Shown here: positions 26,695 to 37,159 of the stretch, piece after piece | How positions within the stretch are numbered: the first letter of the stretch is position 1 | Layout of the letters: every line of letters starts with the position of its first letter | Origin: an uncultured Flavobacteriaceae bacterium | Lineage (GTDB): Bacteria > Bacteroidota > Bacteroidia > Flavobacteriales > Flavobacteriaceae | DNA: 64,000 nt | Assembly (NCBI GenBank): GCA_943789365.1 | Contig: CALSTV010000001.1 | Span: 1,116,001 to 1,180,000, forward strand | Direction: 5' to 3' | The notes under the pieces: model-generated | What the model was told of the DNA's origin: nothing | Seen by the model: only the letters and a program-made list of their open reading frames with translations | Database searches by the model: none | Position numbers and translations under genes: made by a program

Positions 26695-27579
26695 CTAAAA
26701 CTTCAATTTTTCGTTTGCGTCCCATAATCCCCAGCTGGCGCCAACATCGCCTTCGGCTCCAACTTTCCACGACTCGTCGAATGATGAGAAATAGAACAAT
26801 TCTATGTCTTCTTCTGCAGACCATGCTTGCGCGTTTATAAAGTATTTGATGGCATTTTCGTACGACGGTACTGCTCCGTGTAAGGTTTCTCCTTTGTCCG
26901 TCCATCCTGTTTCCGAAACAATTACTTTCTTCCCTTTAGCAGCTCCCACGGCTTTACCATACATTTGCTTCATATATATCAGAGAATATTCCATACTACA
27001 ACCTTCCCAATATGGGTAGCAGTTAGCAAAAATAACATCACAAGCATCTGTAATTCTGGGATGGTCTACAAATTCATAATAAGCATCTACATAACCGACT
27101 TCAATTTCGGGCAAGGCCTCTTTTACTTCATTGATAAACCCAAGCAATTCATCTTCTGTTAAATCGCCTCTGTACAGCACTTCATTACCAACAGCAGCCA
27201 AATCAACATGTCCTTCTTTTGCAATTTTTATCAAATTAGCCACTTCTTTCTTGTTAATTTCATCATCATCACCTAACCAAGCACCTACCATGGTTTTGAT
27301 TCCATATTCGTGTGCTATTTGAGGTATCAACTCATTTCCATCGGTACATGAAAACGAACGAATCCATTTGGTATAGGGCTGAATGATTTCCATTCTTCTT
27401 CGTATCTGTGCTTCTGTAATTTGATCTCCGGGTTGTTGTCCTTCTTCATAGGGACTAAAACACAAACCGTGCATCCCTTGATTCAATACTTTATTAAAAA
27501 GTACTTCTAATTCTTCTTTGGATTTGTTAGCGTAGTCTATTCCTTGTAAGGATAGAACATTTTCTGTTTTAAATGACAT
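26695..27579 (-). CDS. GH17 family protein without signal peptide
   Basis: A compact 294-residue GH17 TIM barrel: AVGNEVL with acid/base Glu133 and VSETGWTD with nucleophile Glu223. The N-terminus (MSFKTENVLSLQGIDY) has no signal or lipobox, so the protein should be cytoplasmic, unlike the GH17 lipoprotein at 15601. It may act on imported beta-1,3-gluco-oligosaccharides or as a transglycosylase. It is a single-gene unit with a strong terminator, separated from the glucan locus by the lipoprotein array. The family is secure; substrate and compartment are inferred. Confidence 0.88.
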   Translation of the reverse strand: MSFKTENVLSLQGIDYANKSKEELEVLFNKVLNQGMHGLCFSPYEEGQQPGDQITEAQIRRRMEIIQPYTKWIRSFSCTDGNELIPQIAHEYGIKTMVGAWLGDDDEINKKEVANLIKIAKEGHVDLAAVGNEVLYRGDLTEDELLGFINEVKEALPEIEVGYVDAYYEFVDHPRITDACDVIFANCYPYWEGCSMEYSLIYMKQMYGKAVGAAKGKKVIVSETGWTDKGETLHGAVPSYENAIKYFINAQAWSAEEDIELFYFSSFDESWKVGAEGDVGASWGLWDANEKLKF

Positions 27580-27892
27580 AATTATCTAAGTTTCGTATTT
27601 GTAGTTGGTCAATATCGTTTTTGTTCGTTTTAATGGTGTAATTCCCGAAAATCTAAGGGTACACTTATCGAGACTGCAAGTTAAGCGACTTCTCATTGTT
27701 TGCCATAAAAAAGAACTATACAGCACCTTTACATTACCATATACACGAACTTAACAGTGCTAAAAAACATAGGGCTTGCCAATAATTGACAAGCCCTTTA
27801 CTTTGCTATATATATGTTTCTATTTTTCTAAAACGGACACCACCTATTTTGTAGATTCTGCCGCAATAACCCAATTTATCACCTAAGCTTAT
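27580..27892. other. intergenic region between GH17 and the broken oxidoreductase
   Basis: 313 bp with no gene. It contains the terminator hairpin at 27771-27797 and, on the right, probably the untranslated 3' end of the oxidoreductase pseudogene. No clear promoter for the GH17 gene was recognised. Confidence 0.4.
27764..27797 (-). terminator. terminator downstream of the gdhA/oxidoreductase unit
   Basis: Stem AGGGCTTG (27771-27778) / CAAGCCCT (27790-27797) with an 11-nt loop; on the minus strand it is followed by ATGTTTTTTAG, so it terminates transcription coming from gdhA. Confidence 0.65.
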
Positions 27893-28555
27893 TTAGTTAC
27901 ATCCAATTCTTTCAATTTCATTTGATTCGATTCTATGCCCTACTCGAATTTTGTTGTTTGCCAAGTTATGCATTGCTCGGGAAATCACAGCTGCTTCTAT
28001 TAGTCTGTATTTTCGCAATGTTCCAACCAGTAAAATGGCTATGCTTTTAAAAATAGCAATACCTAACTTCTCCAACATACGGCTTTCTGTTCGATTGCCA
28101 CCAATGATTGAAGGTCTCAATATATAGGTCTGCTCTATGTTTTCTGAAAGCACAGCTTGTTCCATTTAGCCTTTGGTTCTGTTGTAAAAAATCGAACTCT
28201 TAGCATTGGCGCCGAGCGCTGAAATAACAATAAACGTTTGAATGTCATTTTCCTTCGCCAAACTTGCAGCTATGGTAGGAATTCCAAAATCAATTTTCCT
28301 ATAGAGCTTCTTATCTGGAGTTTTCTTTTGAGTCGTTCCTACACAACAGAAAACCTCATCAGCATAAAATTCTTTTTTAAAATCTCTAAGTTCAAGTACA
28401 TCACCCAGGTATTCCTTAATTTTAGGATGCTTTTTATGAACACTACGTCGGGAAAATAATTTTACAGTTTCATAACGTTCATCTTCCAGCAAGATTTCCA
28501 GCAAAATACTTCCAGTTAAGCCCGTTGCGCCAAGTATGATTGCGGTTTTACCCAT
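27893..28555 (-). pseudogene. NAD(P)-binding SDR-like oxidoreductase broken by one nonsense codon
   Basis: A Rossmann protein of 220 codons: ILGATGLTGSILLE is the dinucleotide-binding motif, followed by VISALGANAKSS and FYNRTKG. There TAA (28166-28168) interrupts the frame, and the same frame continues immediately as MEQAVLSENIEQTYILRPSI to a normal C-terminus. Relatives in the YbjT/HTATIP2-like group usually have NRxKGExE at this point, so a single G-to-T change (GAA to TAA) is the simplest explanation. The ATG following the stop could allow reinitiation of the second half. The gene starts 3 nt after gdhA and is probably co-transcribed. Function of the intact family member is unclear. Confidence 0.85.
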
Positions 28556-28558
28556 CCT

Positions 28559-29968
<1,410 letters not shown>

Positions 29969-30198
29969 TTAAAAAAGTTGTCTTGTTCTGTTTCTAATAA
30001 AAAAAGTATTTCTTTCTACTTTTACGAAATGTCAAAGGCATTACAATGGGACTACGACTATATTATCACACAAAATTTCTCTTATCTTGAGAACAGACTC
30101 AAACCCTATCCAAATTTCGAAAATGAAACTTCTTTTTATTACACAAATTCCAAGTTTACTATTCACTTAAAAAAATAGCACAGGTCTTTTTCTTTTTT

Positions 30199-30206
30199 TA
30201 AATTTG
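30199..30206 (+). promoter_or_regulatory. probable -7 element of the pheS promoter
   Basis: TAAATTTG matches TAnnTTTG exactly and lies 19 nt before the pheS ATG, implying a very short 5' leader. A matching -33 TTG was not found at the expected distance. Confidence 0.5.
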
Positions 30207-30225
30207 CAGCCTAATTTCATAGACC

Positions 30226-31245
30226 ATGTTAGATAAAGTAAAAGAGCTGATTGGAGATGTAAAGGCATTCAATGCAAGTACTCAAGAAGAAGTGGAACAG
30301 TTTAGAATAAAATTCCTAGGTAGTAAAGGGGTTTTAAAAGAATTGTTTAACGACTTTAAGAATGTAGAAAATCATTTAAAGAAAGACATCGGACAGGCGT
30401 TGAATCAATTAAGAGGTGCAGCTACTGACAAAGTAAATGCACTTAAAGATACTTTAGAAGACAAAACTGCATCTAAAAGTTCATACGGCGATTTAACTAG
30501 ACCTGCAGAACCAATTAATCTTGGAGCTAGACACCCTATTTCTATTGTAAGAAATCGAATCGTAGAAGTTTTTGACCGTATTGGTTTTACGGTATCAGAA
30601 GGTCCTGAAATTGAAGATGATTGGCATAATTTCACAGCATTGAATTTGCCAGAATACCATCCGGCACGTGATATGCAGGATACTTTTTTTATTGAAAAAG
30701 ACCCAGATTTATTATTGAGAACACATACTTCTTCGGTACAGACACGGTATATGGAAAACAACGAACCGCCTATTCGCACGTTGTCACCTGGGCGTGTTTT
30801 TCGAAATGAAGATATTTCGGCACGTGCCCATTGTATATTTCATCAAATAGAAGGTTTGTATATAGATACAGATGTTTCTTTTGCCGATCTAAAACAAACA
30901 CTGCTTTATTTTACCAAAGAGATGTTTGGAAAATCTAAAATCAGATTGCGCCCTTCTTATTTCCCTTTTACTGAGCCGAGTGCTGAAGTTGATATTTACT
31001 GGGGACTGGAAACGGAAACCGATTATAAAATCACCAAAGGTACTGGCTGGCTCGAAATTATGGGCTGTGGTATGGTAGATCCAAACGTATTGAAAAATGC
31101 CAATATCGATCCTACTAAATATACAGGATATGCTTTTGGGATGGGAATTGAACGTATTGCTATGTTGTTATATCAAATTCCTGATATCCGTATGTTTTAC
31201 GAAAACGATGTTCGATTCTTAGAACAATTTAAATCGGTTTTATAG
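30226..31245 (+). CDS. pheS: phenylalanine-tRNA ligase alpha subunit
   Basis: Charges tRNA-Phe as part of the alpha2beta2 PheST enzyme. 339 residues, standard length. An N-terminal coiled-coil arm (~1-90) is followed by the class II catalytic domain: motif 2 in RVFRNEDISARAHCIFHQIE, and motif 3 in GMGIERIAML near the C-terminus. The HPISIVRNRIVEVFDRIGF segment and WHNFTALNLPEYHPARDMQD are strongly conserved in PheS. The beta subunit gene is not adjacent, which is common in Flavobacteriia. A probable promoter lies just upstream. Confidence 0.97.
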   Translation: MLDKVKELIGDVKAFNASTQEEVEQFRIKFLGSKGVLKELFNDFKNVENHLKKDIGQALNQLRGAATDKVNALKDTLEDKTASKSSYGDLTRPAEPINLGARHPISIVRNRIVEVFDRIGFTVSEGPEIEDDWHNFTALNLPEYHPARDMQDTFFIEKDPDLLLRTHTSSVQTRYMENNEPPIRTLSPGRVFRNEDISARAHCIFHQIEGLYIDTDVSFADLKQTLLYFTKEMFGKSKIRLRPSYFPFTEPSAEVDIYWGLETETDYKITKGTGWLEIMGCGMVDPNVLKNANIDPTKYTGYAFGMGIERIAMLLYQIPDIRMFYENDVRFLEQFKSVL

Positions 31246-31307
31246 GAATATCTTGAAACTTCTATGTGGTGAAAGCACGATTTTATGCACAACTGAATTC
31301 TTAATTT

Positions 31308-31709
31308 ATGAAAAAAGACATTCAAATTCCGATAGTATCCGATGTATTTATGGCGATTGTAAAAGAATACAACGAAGATTTTAAGTGTGATGATTGGAAT
31401 GCCTATATTATCAATAACAAATCGGTTGATCTTGAAATGGTATTGATTGTTTCTAAGGGAGATGAAGAAGTTACACAACTAAAAACTTCGGTACTCAGAA
31501 AAAAGCTCGACAAGCTTCCTGCCAATTCCTTTGCCAAAGTGGAATACATTAATCCTGCAGTTTTACGGTTGAACAATAGTTTTGAAGTTAGTTTTTTTGA
31601 AGGCAACCAAATGTTCGACAAAACGTATACTTTTAAGAAAGGAACCGTTAAAGATGGAACACTTCGAATGATTCCACAATTGAACAAGGAAGGCGTTGTG
31701 ATCAAATAA
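31308..31709 (+). CDS. conserved flavobacterial protein of unknown function
   Basis: 133 residues, soluble, no signal peptide. Mixed alpha/beta with many charged residues; notable stretches are VAIVKEYN-like FMAIVKEYNEDF, DWNAYIINN and FEVSFFEGNQMFDKTYTFKKG. I recognise it only as the type of small protein often encoded after pheS in this family of bacteria; no enzymatic motif is visible. It is 62 nt after pheS and on the same strand, so possibly co-transcribed. Confidence 0.7.
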   Translation: MKKDIQIPIVSDVFMAIVKEYNEDFKCDDWNAYIINNKSVDLEMVLIVSKGDEEVTQLKTSVLRKKLDKLPANSFAKVEYINPAVLRLNNSFEVSFFEGNQMFDKTYTFKKGTVKDGTLRMIPQLNKEGVVIK

Positions 31710-31782
31710 ATTTCGATTCGTTCGTATTAATCTGTATCTTTAGGAACACAACCCCCTCAACCGAGGTTTATTCCATCTATCT

Positions 31783-32856
31783 ATGAATCGTCTGTTATTT
31801 ACTTTATCCTTACTTTTATTAAGTTCAATTGTATATTCTCAATCGCATCCTATGTATGTAGGGAGCTATACCAAAGGGAAAAGTGAAGGTATATACCAAT
31901 TCATTTTTAACAGTGAAACTGGCTCTTTAAAAGACAAGAAGCTAGTAGCCGAATCCAACAATCCTTCTTATCTGGTTGTGAGTCCTACTAAAGATTTTGT
32001 GTTTGCCGTAAGTGAACTTAGTCAATATAAAAACACACCGAGTGGTGCTATCAGTTCCTATAAAGTAAAAAAAGACGGCACACTCGAGAAAATATCAGAA
32101 CTGAGTTCTGAAGGAAAACATCCCTGTCATTTGGCGTTGAATGAAAAAGCCAATAAACTTGTAGTTTCAAATTATAGCGGTGGTACCTTTAGTTTATTCG
32201 ACGTTCTTGAGACAGGAGCAATCAAACCTGTTTCACAGATAGTAAACCTCAACAAAGATTCAATTGTAGCACATACACATTCTGCTCAATTTTACAAAGA
32301 TGAGCTTTTTGTAGCTGATCTGGGAATCAACACCCTTGAACATTTTTCGCTATCAGATACGCTATATAAGACTACAAAAAGTATTTCGATGAATCCTAAG
32401 AGTGGTCCAAGGCATTTTGCGATGACCAAATCTAGAGAATTTATGTATGTGATTAACGAATACGCAAACACAGTAAGTACCCTCGAAAAAAGCAAAGAAA
32501 GTTACCTAAAAACAAATGACATTTCTACTTTGAGAGACAGTGCCGTTGTGAAAAGTTTTTGCGCAGACATTCACTTATCTGAAGACGAAGACTTTTTATA
32601 TGGGTCAAACCGAGGAGAAAACACCATTGTTGTTTTTAAAAGAAATAAAAAAAATGGCGCATTGGAAAAAATACAAAATATCAGTTGCCATGGTAATTGG
32701 CCGCGTAATTTTACGATTGATCCGTCCGGAACTTTTTTATTGGTAGCCAATCAAAAGTCAAATAATATAGCTGTTTTTATGATTGACAAAAAAACGGGGA
32801 AAATTACTTTTATCTACGATATTGAGAGTGATAGCCCTACTTGTTTGAGTTTTTAA
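31783..32856 (+). CDS. lactonase family protein (YbhE/6-phosphogluconolactonase-like beta-propeller)
   Basis: A 357-residue seven-bladed propeller of the Lactonase (PF10282-type) family. Signal peptide MNRLLFTLSLLLLSSIVYSQ indicates export, so a cytoplasmic pentose-phosphate role as in E. coli Pgl is unlikely; hydrolysis of a sugar lactone in the periplasm is possible. Family hallmarks are the opening YVGSYTKGKSEGIY, HPCHLALNEKANKLVVSNY, HTHSAQF, SGPRHFAMTKS and GNWPRNFTIDPSGTFLLVANQ segments. It is followed by a short tandem repeat and faces gpsA convergently. Confidence 0.85.
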   Translation: MNRLLFTLSLLLLSSIVYSQSHPMYVGSYTKGKSEGIYQFIFNSETGSLKDKKLVAESNNPSYLVVSPTKDFVFAVSELSQYKNTPSGAISSYKVKKDGTLEKISELSSEGKHPCHLALNEKANKLVVSNYSGGTFSLFDVLETGAIKPVSQIVNLNKDSIVAHTHSAQFYKDELFVADLGINTLEHFSLSDTLYKTTKSISMNPKSGPRHFAMTKSREFMYVINEYANTVSTLEKSKESYLKTNDISTLRDSAVVKSFCADIHLSEDEDFLYGSNRGENTIVVFKRNKKNGALEKIQNISCHGNWPRNFTIDPSGTFLLVANQKSNNIAVFMIDKKTGKITFIYDIESDSPTCLSF

Positions 32857-32930
32857 TTATAACTAATTAGTGATTCAATGCGCAATTAAGCACCTCTAAA
32901 AGGAAATAGGCAACGCTATTCAAGGAAGTA

Positions 32931-33004
32931 CGAGAAAACCAAAAAACCAGAAAACCAAAAAACCCGAGAACGAGAAAACCAGAAAACCAGAAAACCAGAA
33001 AACT
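32931..33004. repeat. AGAAAACC short tandem repeat
   Basis: Imperfect tandem array of an 8-bp unit close to AGAAAACC; the last three and a half units (32972-33000 region) are perfect. It fills the gap between the convergent lactonase and gpsA genes and touches the gpsA stop region. It may be a replication-slippage tract; there is no evidence of function. Confidence 0.85.
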
Positions 33005-33009
33005 AAATA

Positions 33010-34005
33010 TTAATTCAAATATTCAGTCAACAATTTAAATTGTCGTTTTGGACTTCGTTTTAGATAGACAATATTATATACGCAATCGATGATTGGTGTT
33101 GTGGCTCCATTTTCTTGGTTGAGTTCATAAGCGCTTTTTAGAGCGTAATAACCTTCAGCTACCATACTCATTTCCATCATTGCCGATTTCACAGTATAGC
33201 CTTTTCCTAACATATTTCCGAACATACGATTTCTACTAAAGGTAGAATAACCGGTAACCAACAAATCGCCCAAATAAGCAGAATTGTTAATATTTCGTTT
33301 CATCTTATGTACCTTTTTAATATAGCGTTTCATTTCACGTACGGCATTCGACATGAGTACGGCTTGAAAGTTATCGCCATATCCAAGTCCATGTGCAATT
33401 CCAGCGGCGATGGCATAAATATTTTTTAACATGGCAGCATATTCGGTACCAATAATATCATCCGAAATTTTACATTTGATATAATCTCCAGAAATCACTT
33501 CACTCAACAAAACGGCCTTACTTTCATCCTGACAAGCTATGGTTAGATACGAAAGACGTTCCATAGCCACTTCTTCTGCATGACAGGGTCCGGTGATGAC
33601 TCCAATGTTTTCAAAGGGTATCCCTAATTCTTTATGCAAGTGTTCTCCTACAATCAATCCTGTTTCTGGAACAATTCCTTTGATGGCAGAAAAAATTGTT
33701 TTATCCTTCATTGACAAAGAAATTTTTGAAAGCTCAGTATTGAAAAATGCAGAAGGTATTGCAAAAATGATTATATCTGCATAGGCCACCATTTCGTCGA
33801 TATCACTCGACAAAAATAATTGCGCGACATTAAATTCCGCAGATGGCAAATAATTGGGATTGTGCTTGTTCTCTTTGATATATTCAACCGAAGATTCAGA
33901 GCGCATATACCAACCCACAGTCGTGACATTTTCACACAACATTTTTACAATTGCGGTAGCCCAACTACCGCCTCCAAATACGGCTACTTTTAATGTATTA
34001 TTCAT
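33010..34005 (-). CDS. gpsA: NAD(P)H-dependent glycerol-3-phosphate dehydrogenase
   Basis: Reduces dihydroxyacetone phosphate to sn-glycerol 3-phosphate for phospholipid synthesis. 331 residues. N-terminal Rossmann motif VAVFGGGSWATA, then IIFAIPSAF; ITGPCHAEEVA and the catalytic-lysine segment AAMLKNIYAIAAGIAHGLGYGDN are canonical, as is LGDLLVTGYSTFSRNRMFG. The C-terminal domain is complete. It is divergent from the flippase gene at 34171 and convergent with the lactonase. Confidence 0.95.
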   Translation of the reverse strand: MNNTLKVAVFGGGSWATAIVKMLCENVTTVGWYMRSESSVEYIKENKHNPNYLPSAEFNVAQLFLSSDIDEMVAYADIIIFAIPSAFFNTELSKISLSMKDKTIFSAIKGIVPETGLIVGEHLHKELGIPFENIGVITGPCHAEEVAMERLSYLTIACQDESKAVLLSEVISGDYIKCKISDDIIGTEYAAMLKNIYAIAAGIAHGLGYGDNFQAVLMSNAVREMKRYIKKVHKMKRNINNSAYLGDLLVTGYSTFSRNRMFGNMLGKGYTVKSAMMEMSMVAEGYYALKSAYELNQENGATTPIIDCVYNIVYLKRSPKRQFKLLTEYLN

Positions 34006-34170
34006 ATATAAATTCTATTCTTCAAAAATAAGGATTAAAATGGATACACCAACAGGATATTTTGTTTTTGCTCCTTGCCCTAGACTCAGTTCTTTATTAG
34101 CATTTTTTATGACTCCAAAAAATATTTCACTAGAAAATATACATATATTTGTCAAAATCATTTCAGACAA

Positions 34171-35631
34171 TTGAGTACATTAAAACGTTTTCTTGAAGAC
34201 ACCCTTATATACGGCTTTGCTGCAGTACTACCTAAAGCTATCAATGTACTTCTAGTAAAATTACATACGAGTTCCTTAAGTACTAGCGAATATAGCGTCA
34301 ACACCTCATTCTATGTTTGGGCAGCCTATTTCAACGTCGTACTTACCTATGGAATGGAAACCGCTTTTTTTCGATTTTTTAGTAATGAAAAAGACAAAGG
34401 AAAAGTAATTTCTACGGCTTTTGTAAGTCTATTTTCCTCAACACTATTTGCACTTATCACTTTACTTGCATTTAGAAATGAATTGGTAGCATTGCTAGGG
34501 TTTTCAAACCCCTTATATTTCAATTTATTGGTTTGGATTTCAATTTTAGACACCCTGGTTGTGATTCCGTTCGCATATTTACGGGTAACAGGAAAGTCAA
34601 AAAAATATACTTTATTTCGGGTTTTAAACATTAGTATCTATGCTATCTTTAACATCTTTTTACTTTGGTATCTTCCAAATTCGGAATGGATGCAAACCAA
34701 CTACCAAAAGATAATCGGCGTTCAATATGATACTCAATTCAAAGAAGGCTATATTTTTGTATCGAATTTGATTGCTAGTAGCCTTACATTTTTATGTGTA
34801 CTCCCTATTCTATTCAAATTTAATTTCCGCTTTGACTTTGCGCTCCTTAAGAAAATGTTGAGCTACTCATGGCCAATTTTAGTAGCTGGAATTGCCTATA
34901 CGACCAACGAAAATTTAGACAAATTAATTCTTGAAGATTGGTTGGGCAAAAGTATTATGGGTGCTTATGCCGGTGCTTATAAAATTGGTGTCATCATGTC
35001 GCTCTTTATCATGGCTTTCCGTTTGGGTGCCGAACCGTTTTTCTTCAATCATGCTAAAGACAAAAATGCACCTGCTACATATGCTTTGATTTTAAAATGG
35101 TTTGTTATTGTAGGGGCCTTTTTCACATTGCTAATTGTGAGTCAGGTAAATATCATCGCACAACTGTTTTTAGGGAGTAAGGAATACTACACAGCTATTT
35201 CTATTGTACCCATCATTGTGATTGCTAATTTATTTTTGGGCATCTACAACAATCTTGCGATTTGGTATAAACTAACCGACAAGACAAAGTTCGGTATGTA
35301 TTTCTCTATTCTCGGTGCCCTAGTAACTGTAGGTCTTTTGTTTCTGTTGATCCCAAGGATTGGTTTTATGGGTGCTGCTTGGGCAACCTTAGCTGCTTAT
35401 TTTAGTATGCTCGTCACCTCCTACTTCATTGGCCAAAAACATTTTCCCATACCATACAATATTAAAGATATAGCTTTTTATTTGCTATTAGCAATTGGGT
35501 TGAGCAGCTTGTCCTTTTTACAGTTTAACGGCAATTTTATTGTCAATTGTCTATTGATTTTTGTGTTTTTAATAGCTGTCTATTTTAAAGAAAAAAAGGA
35601 ACTCCTGGTTTTGCTAAGAAAGGAACCTTAA
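34171..35631 (+). CDS. polysaccharide/lipid-linked oligosaccharide flippase (MOP superfamily)
   Basis: Inner-membrane protein of 486 residues with ~14 hydrophobic helices, like Wzx/MurJ-type polysaccharide biosynthesis proteins. The start is TTG at 34171 (STLKRFLEDTLIYGFAAVLP); no in-frame ATG precedes the conserved N-terminal helix, so a TTG start is likely. The N-terminal LEDTLIYGFAAVLPKAINVLLV helix and the central YSWPILVAGIAYTTNENLDK region are typical. It probably flips cell-envelope glycan intermediates. Alone on its strand between gpsA and the convergent cupin gene (10 nt between stops). Confidence 0.85.
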   Translation: MSTLKRFLEDTLIYGFAAVLPKAINVLLVKLHTSSLSTSEYSVNTSFYVWAAYFNVVLTYGMETAFFRFFSNEKDKGKVISTAFVSLFSSTLFALITLLAFRNELVALLGFSNPLYFNLLVWISILDTLVVIPFAYLRVTGKSKKYTLFRVLNISIYAIFNIFLLWYLPNSEWMQTNYQKIIGVQYDTQFKEGYIFVSNLIASSLTFLCVLPILFKFNFRFDFALLKKMLSYSWPILVAGIAYTTNENLDKLILEDWLGKSIMGAYAGAYKIGVIMSLFIMAFRLGAEPFFFNHAKDKNAPATYALILKWFVIVGAFFTLLIVSQVNIIAQLFLGSKEYYTAISIVPIIVIANLFLGIYNNLAIWYKLTDKTKFGMYFSILGALVTVGLLFLLIPRIGFMGAAWATLAAYFSMLVTSYFIGQKHFPIPYNIKDIAFYLLLAIGLSSLSFLQFNGNFIVNCLLIFVFLIAVYFKEKKELLVLLRKEP

Positions 35632-35641
35632 TAGTTTTAAA

Positions 35642-36088
35642 CTATTCTTCAGAATGTTTTAATACCGTAATAGGTACTCCCACTGTACCAGCATATACTA
35701 CAATAATCTCAGCAGGAACATCACCTTTATTTTCTCCATAGTGATATGTGTTGACCAACTCTACTAAGCCCTCTCCTTCCTTGAGCTCCTTTGTGTTTCC
35801 GTGTTCGTCGACCACCGTGAGATTTCCTTTGATCAAAACACCTGCGTTGATGACCAAATGTTTGTGTAATTCGAGTTTAGATTTAGGTGGAATTATTACT
35901 TTTAATATTGTAACCTTAGGAGTTCCTTCGTGATAATTTGGCAAGGCCTCTCCGTTCCACATTTTTGAAGTTTCAGCCAAAGTTATGACCTCAATTTTAT
36001 CTGAATACACCGGAACTTCTTTCTTTGAACAAGAACCAATACTTAAGGATACAATTGAGAAAACGAGTAGATAATTTCGAAATACCAT
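35642..36088 (-). CDS. cupin-domain lipoprotein
   Basis: 148 residues with lipobox SIGSC (Cys20) and a single cupin barrel: motif 1 is around PPKSKLELHKHLVINAGVLIKG and motif 2 around NTYHYGENKGDVPAEIIVVYAG. Histidines in HKH and YHYG could bind a metal. Periplasmic or surface-anchored; substrate unknown. It lies in its own unit, 70 nt after the DUF4837 gene. Confidence 0.8.
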   Translation of the reverse strand: MVFRNYLLVFSIVSLSIGSCSKKEVPVYSDKIEVITLAETSKMWNGEALPNYHEGTPKVTILKVIIPPKSKLELHKHLVINAGVLIKGNLTVVDEHGNTKELKEGEGLVELVNTYHYGENKGDVPAEIIVVYAGTVGVPITVLKHSEE

Positions 36089-36158
36089 ATATTTATGAGT
36101 TGTTAATAAAACGCATTAAATGCAAATAAATCTAACCTATGTTAGTACGCTATTTAGT

Positions 36159-37145
36159 TTAATTTTTGATATTAATTGTTTTCAATACGGCCTCAACCTC
36201 AAACATATAATCCCTTTTATCTACGGAAGGTGCATACACAAAAGCTTCCAACACAATCCATCGGTTGTTTTTTACATCTTCGATGGCATAATTTAAAAAA
36301 GGTCCTGCCATAAAATCATTGAGCACCTCCCATTTCCCATAGGTACCATAGGCAATTTTATTATCGAGCTCTGTTTCTGTAACAACCGGAGTCACTGCCT
36401 TTTCAGTAATCATAAACATATTTTCTTTTCTCCCAGGAATGTATTTTTTCCCTATGGTATCCCGCATATTAGAAATGGTCATAACCAAATCACTTTTGTC
36501 TTCTGGTATAGGTACAGAATACACCAAAATATTTGAGGAGCCATCTCCTTTGGCAATACCTCCCGACAAATGTTGTCGCAACCATAAAAAATCACCGGTA
36601 TCATCTACTTTCTTAAAAAACTTAGGAATGTTTAGTGTAATTCCCAAATTCGTCAACGTATTAAAATAACCTTCTTCATAAGAATTCCCAATATGTGTTT
36701 CTTGTATGTTTTGAATATCAAAATCTTTAAACGTGGCAATTATTTTTTGTTTATTTTCCTCTAACATCGAAATGACATCGGCTTTATCAGTTCCAGTAAT
36801 CTTTACCATTTGTTGAGGCTTGGCGTAAACATTTCTTTGAGTTTGAAACGAACGAATACTATCCTCTCTTATGATAAGCACACTCCTACTCGCTTTAAAC
36901 ATTTTCCCAAAAGAGGTTTCTGCTACTTGGGAAACATCAAATTGGAATTCTTCTTGTGGCATTCCCAAAACAGGTGTTTTCATAACCTCTTTTAACTTAT
37001 CACCAACCTCACCATTCCAGTCACTATTATCTATCACCAATAAAAGGTGATTCATTCTTCCATTGGAATCCAGGTATATTCGTTTTTCATCTTTACAAGA
37101 AAGTGTTGTAATTAATAAAACAAAAAATAGTACGATGTTTTTCAT
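36159..37145 (-). CDS. DUF4837 lipoprotein
   Basis: A 328-residue lipoprotein (lipobox TLSC) of the Bacteroidota family DUF4837. Recognisable features are the GRMNHLLLVIDNSDW start of the domain, then SVLIIREDSI, VYAKPQQMVKITG and the C-terminal NNRWIVLEAFVYAPS segment. Function is unknown; it is conserved next to envelope genes, and here it lies 14 nt downstream of the lytic transglycosylase gene, implying a cell-wall or outer-membrane role. Confidence 0.85.
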   Translation of the reverse strand: MKNIVLFFVLLITTLSCKDEKRIYLDSNGRMNHLLLVIDNSDWNGEVGDKLKEVMKTPVLGMPQEEFQFDVSQVAETSFGKMFKASRSVLIIREDSIRSFQTQRNVYAKPQQMVKITGTDKADVISMLEENKQKIIATFKDFDIQNIQETHIGNSYEEGYFNTLTNLGITLNIPKFFKKVDDTGDFLWLRQHLSGGIAKGDGSSNILVYSVPIPEDKSDLVMTISNMRDTIGKKYIPGRKENMFMITEKAVTPVVTETELDNKIAYGTYGKWEVLNDFMAGPFLNYAIEDVKNNRWIVLEAFVYAPSVDKRDYMFEVEAVLKTINIKN

Positions 37146-37159
37146 TGCTATGGTGTTTT

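Noticed and set aside
29978-30178. 66-codon plus-strand frame between gdhA and pheS
   Set aside because: Low-complexity, Phe/Tyr/Lys-rich, ends just before the pheS promoter, and no signal or domain; treated as chance in the divergent promoter region.
33854-34174. 106-codon plus-strand frame over the gpsA start and flippase leader
   Set aside because: Antisense to the conserved gpsA N-terminus for half its length; composition unlike a protein gene.
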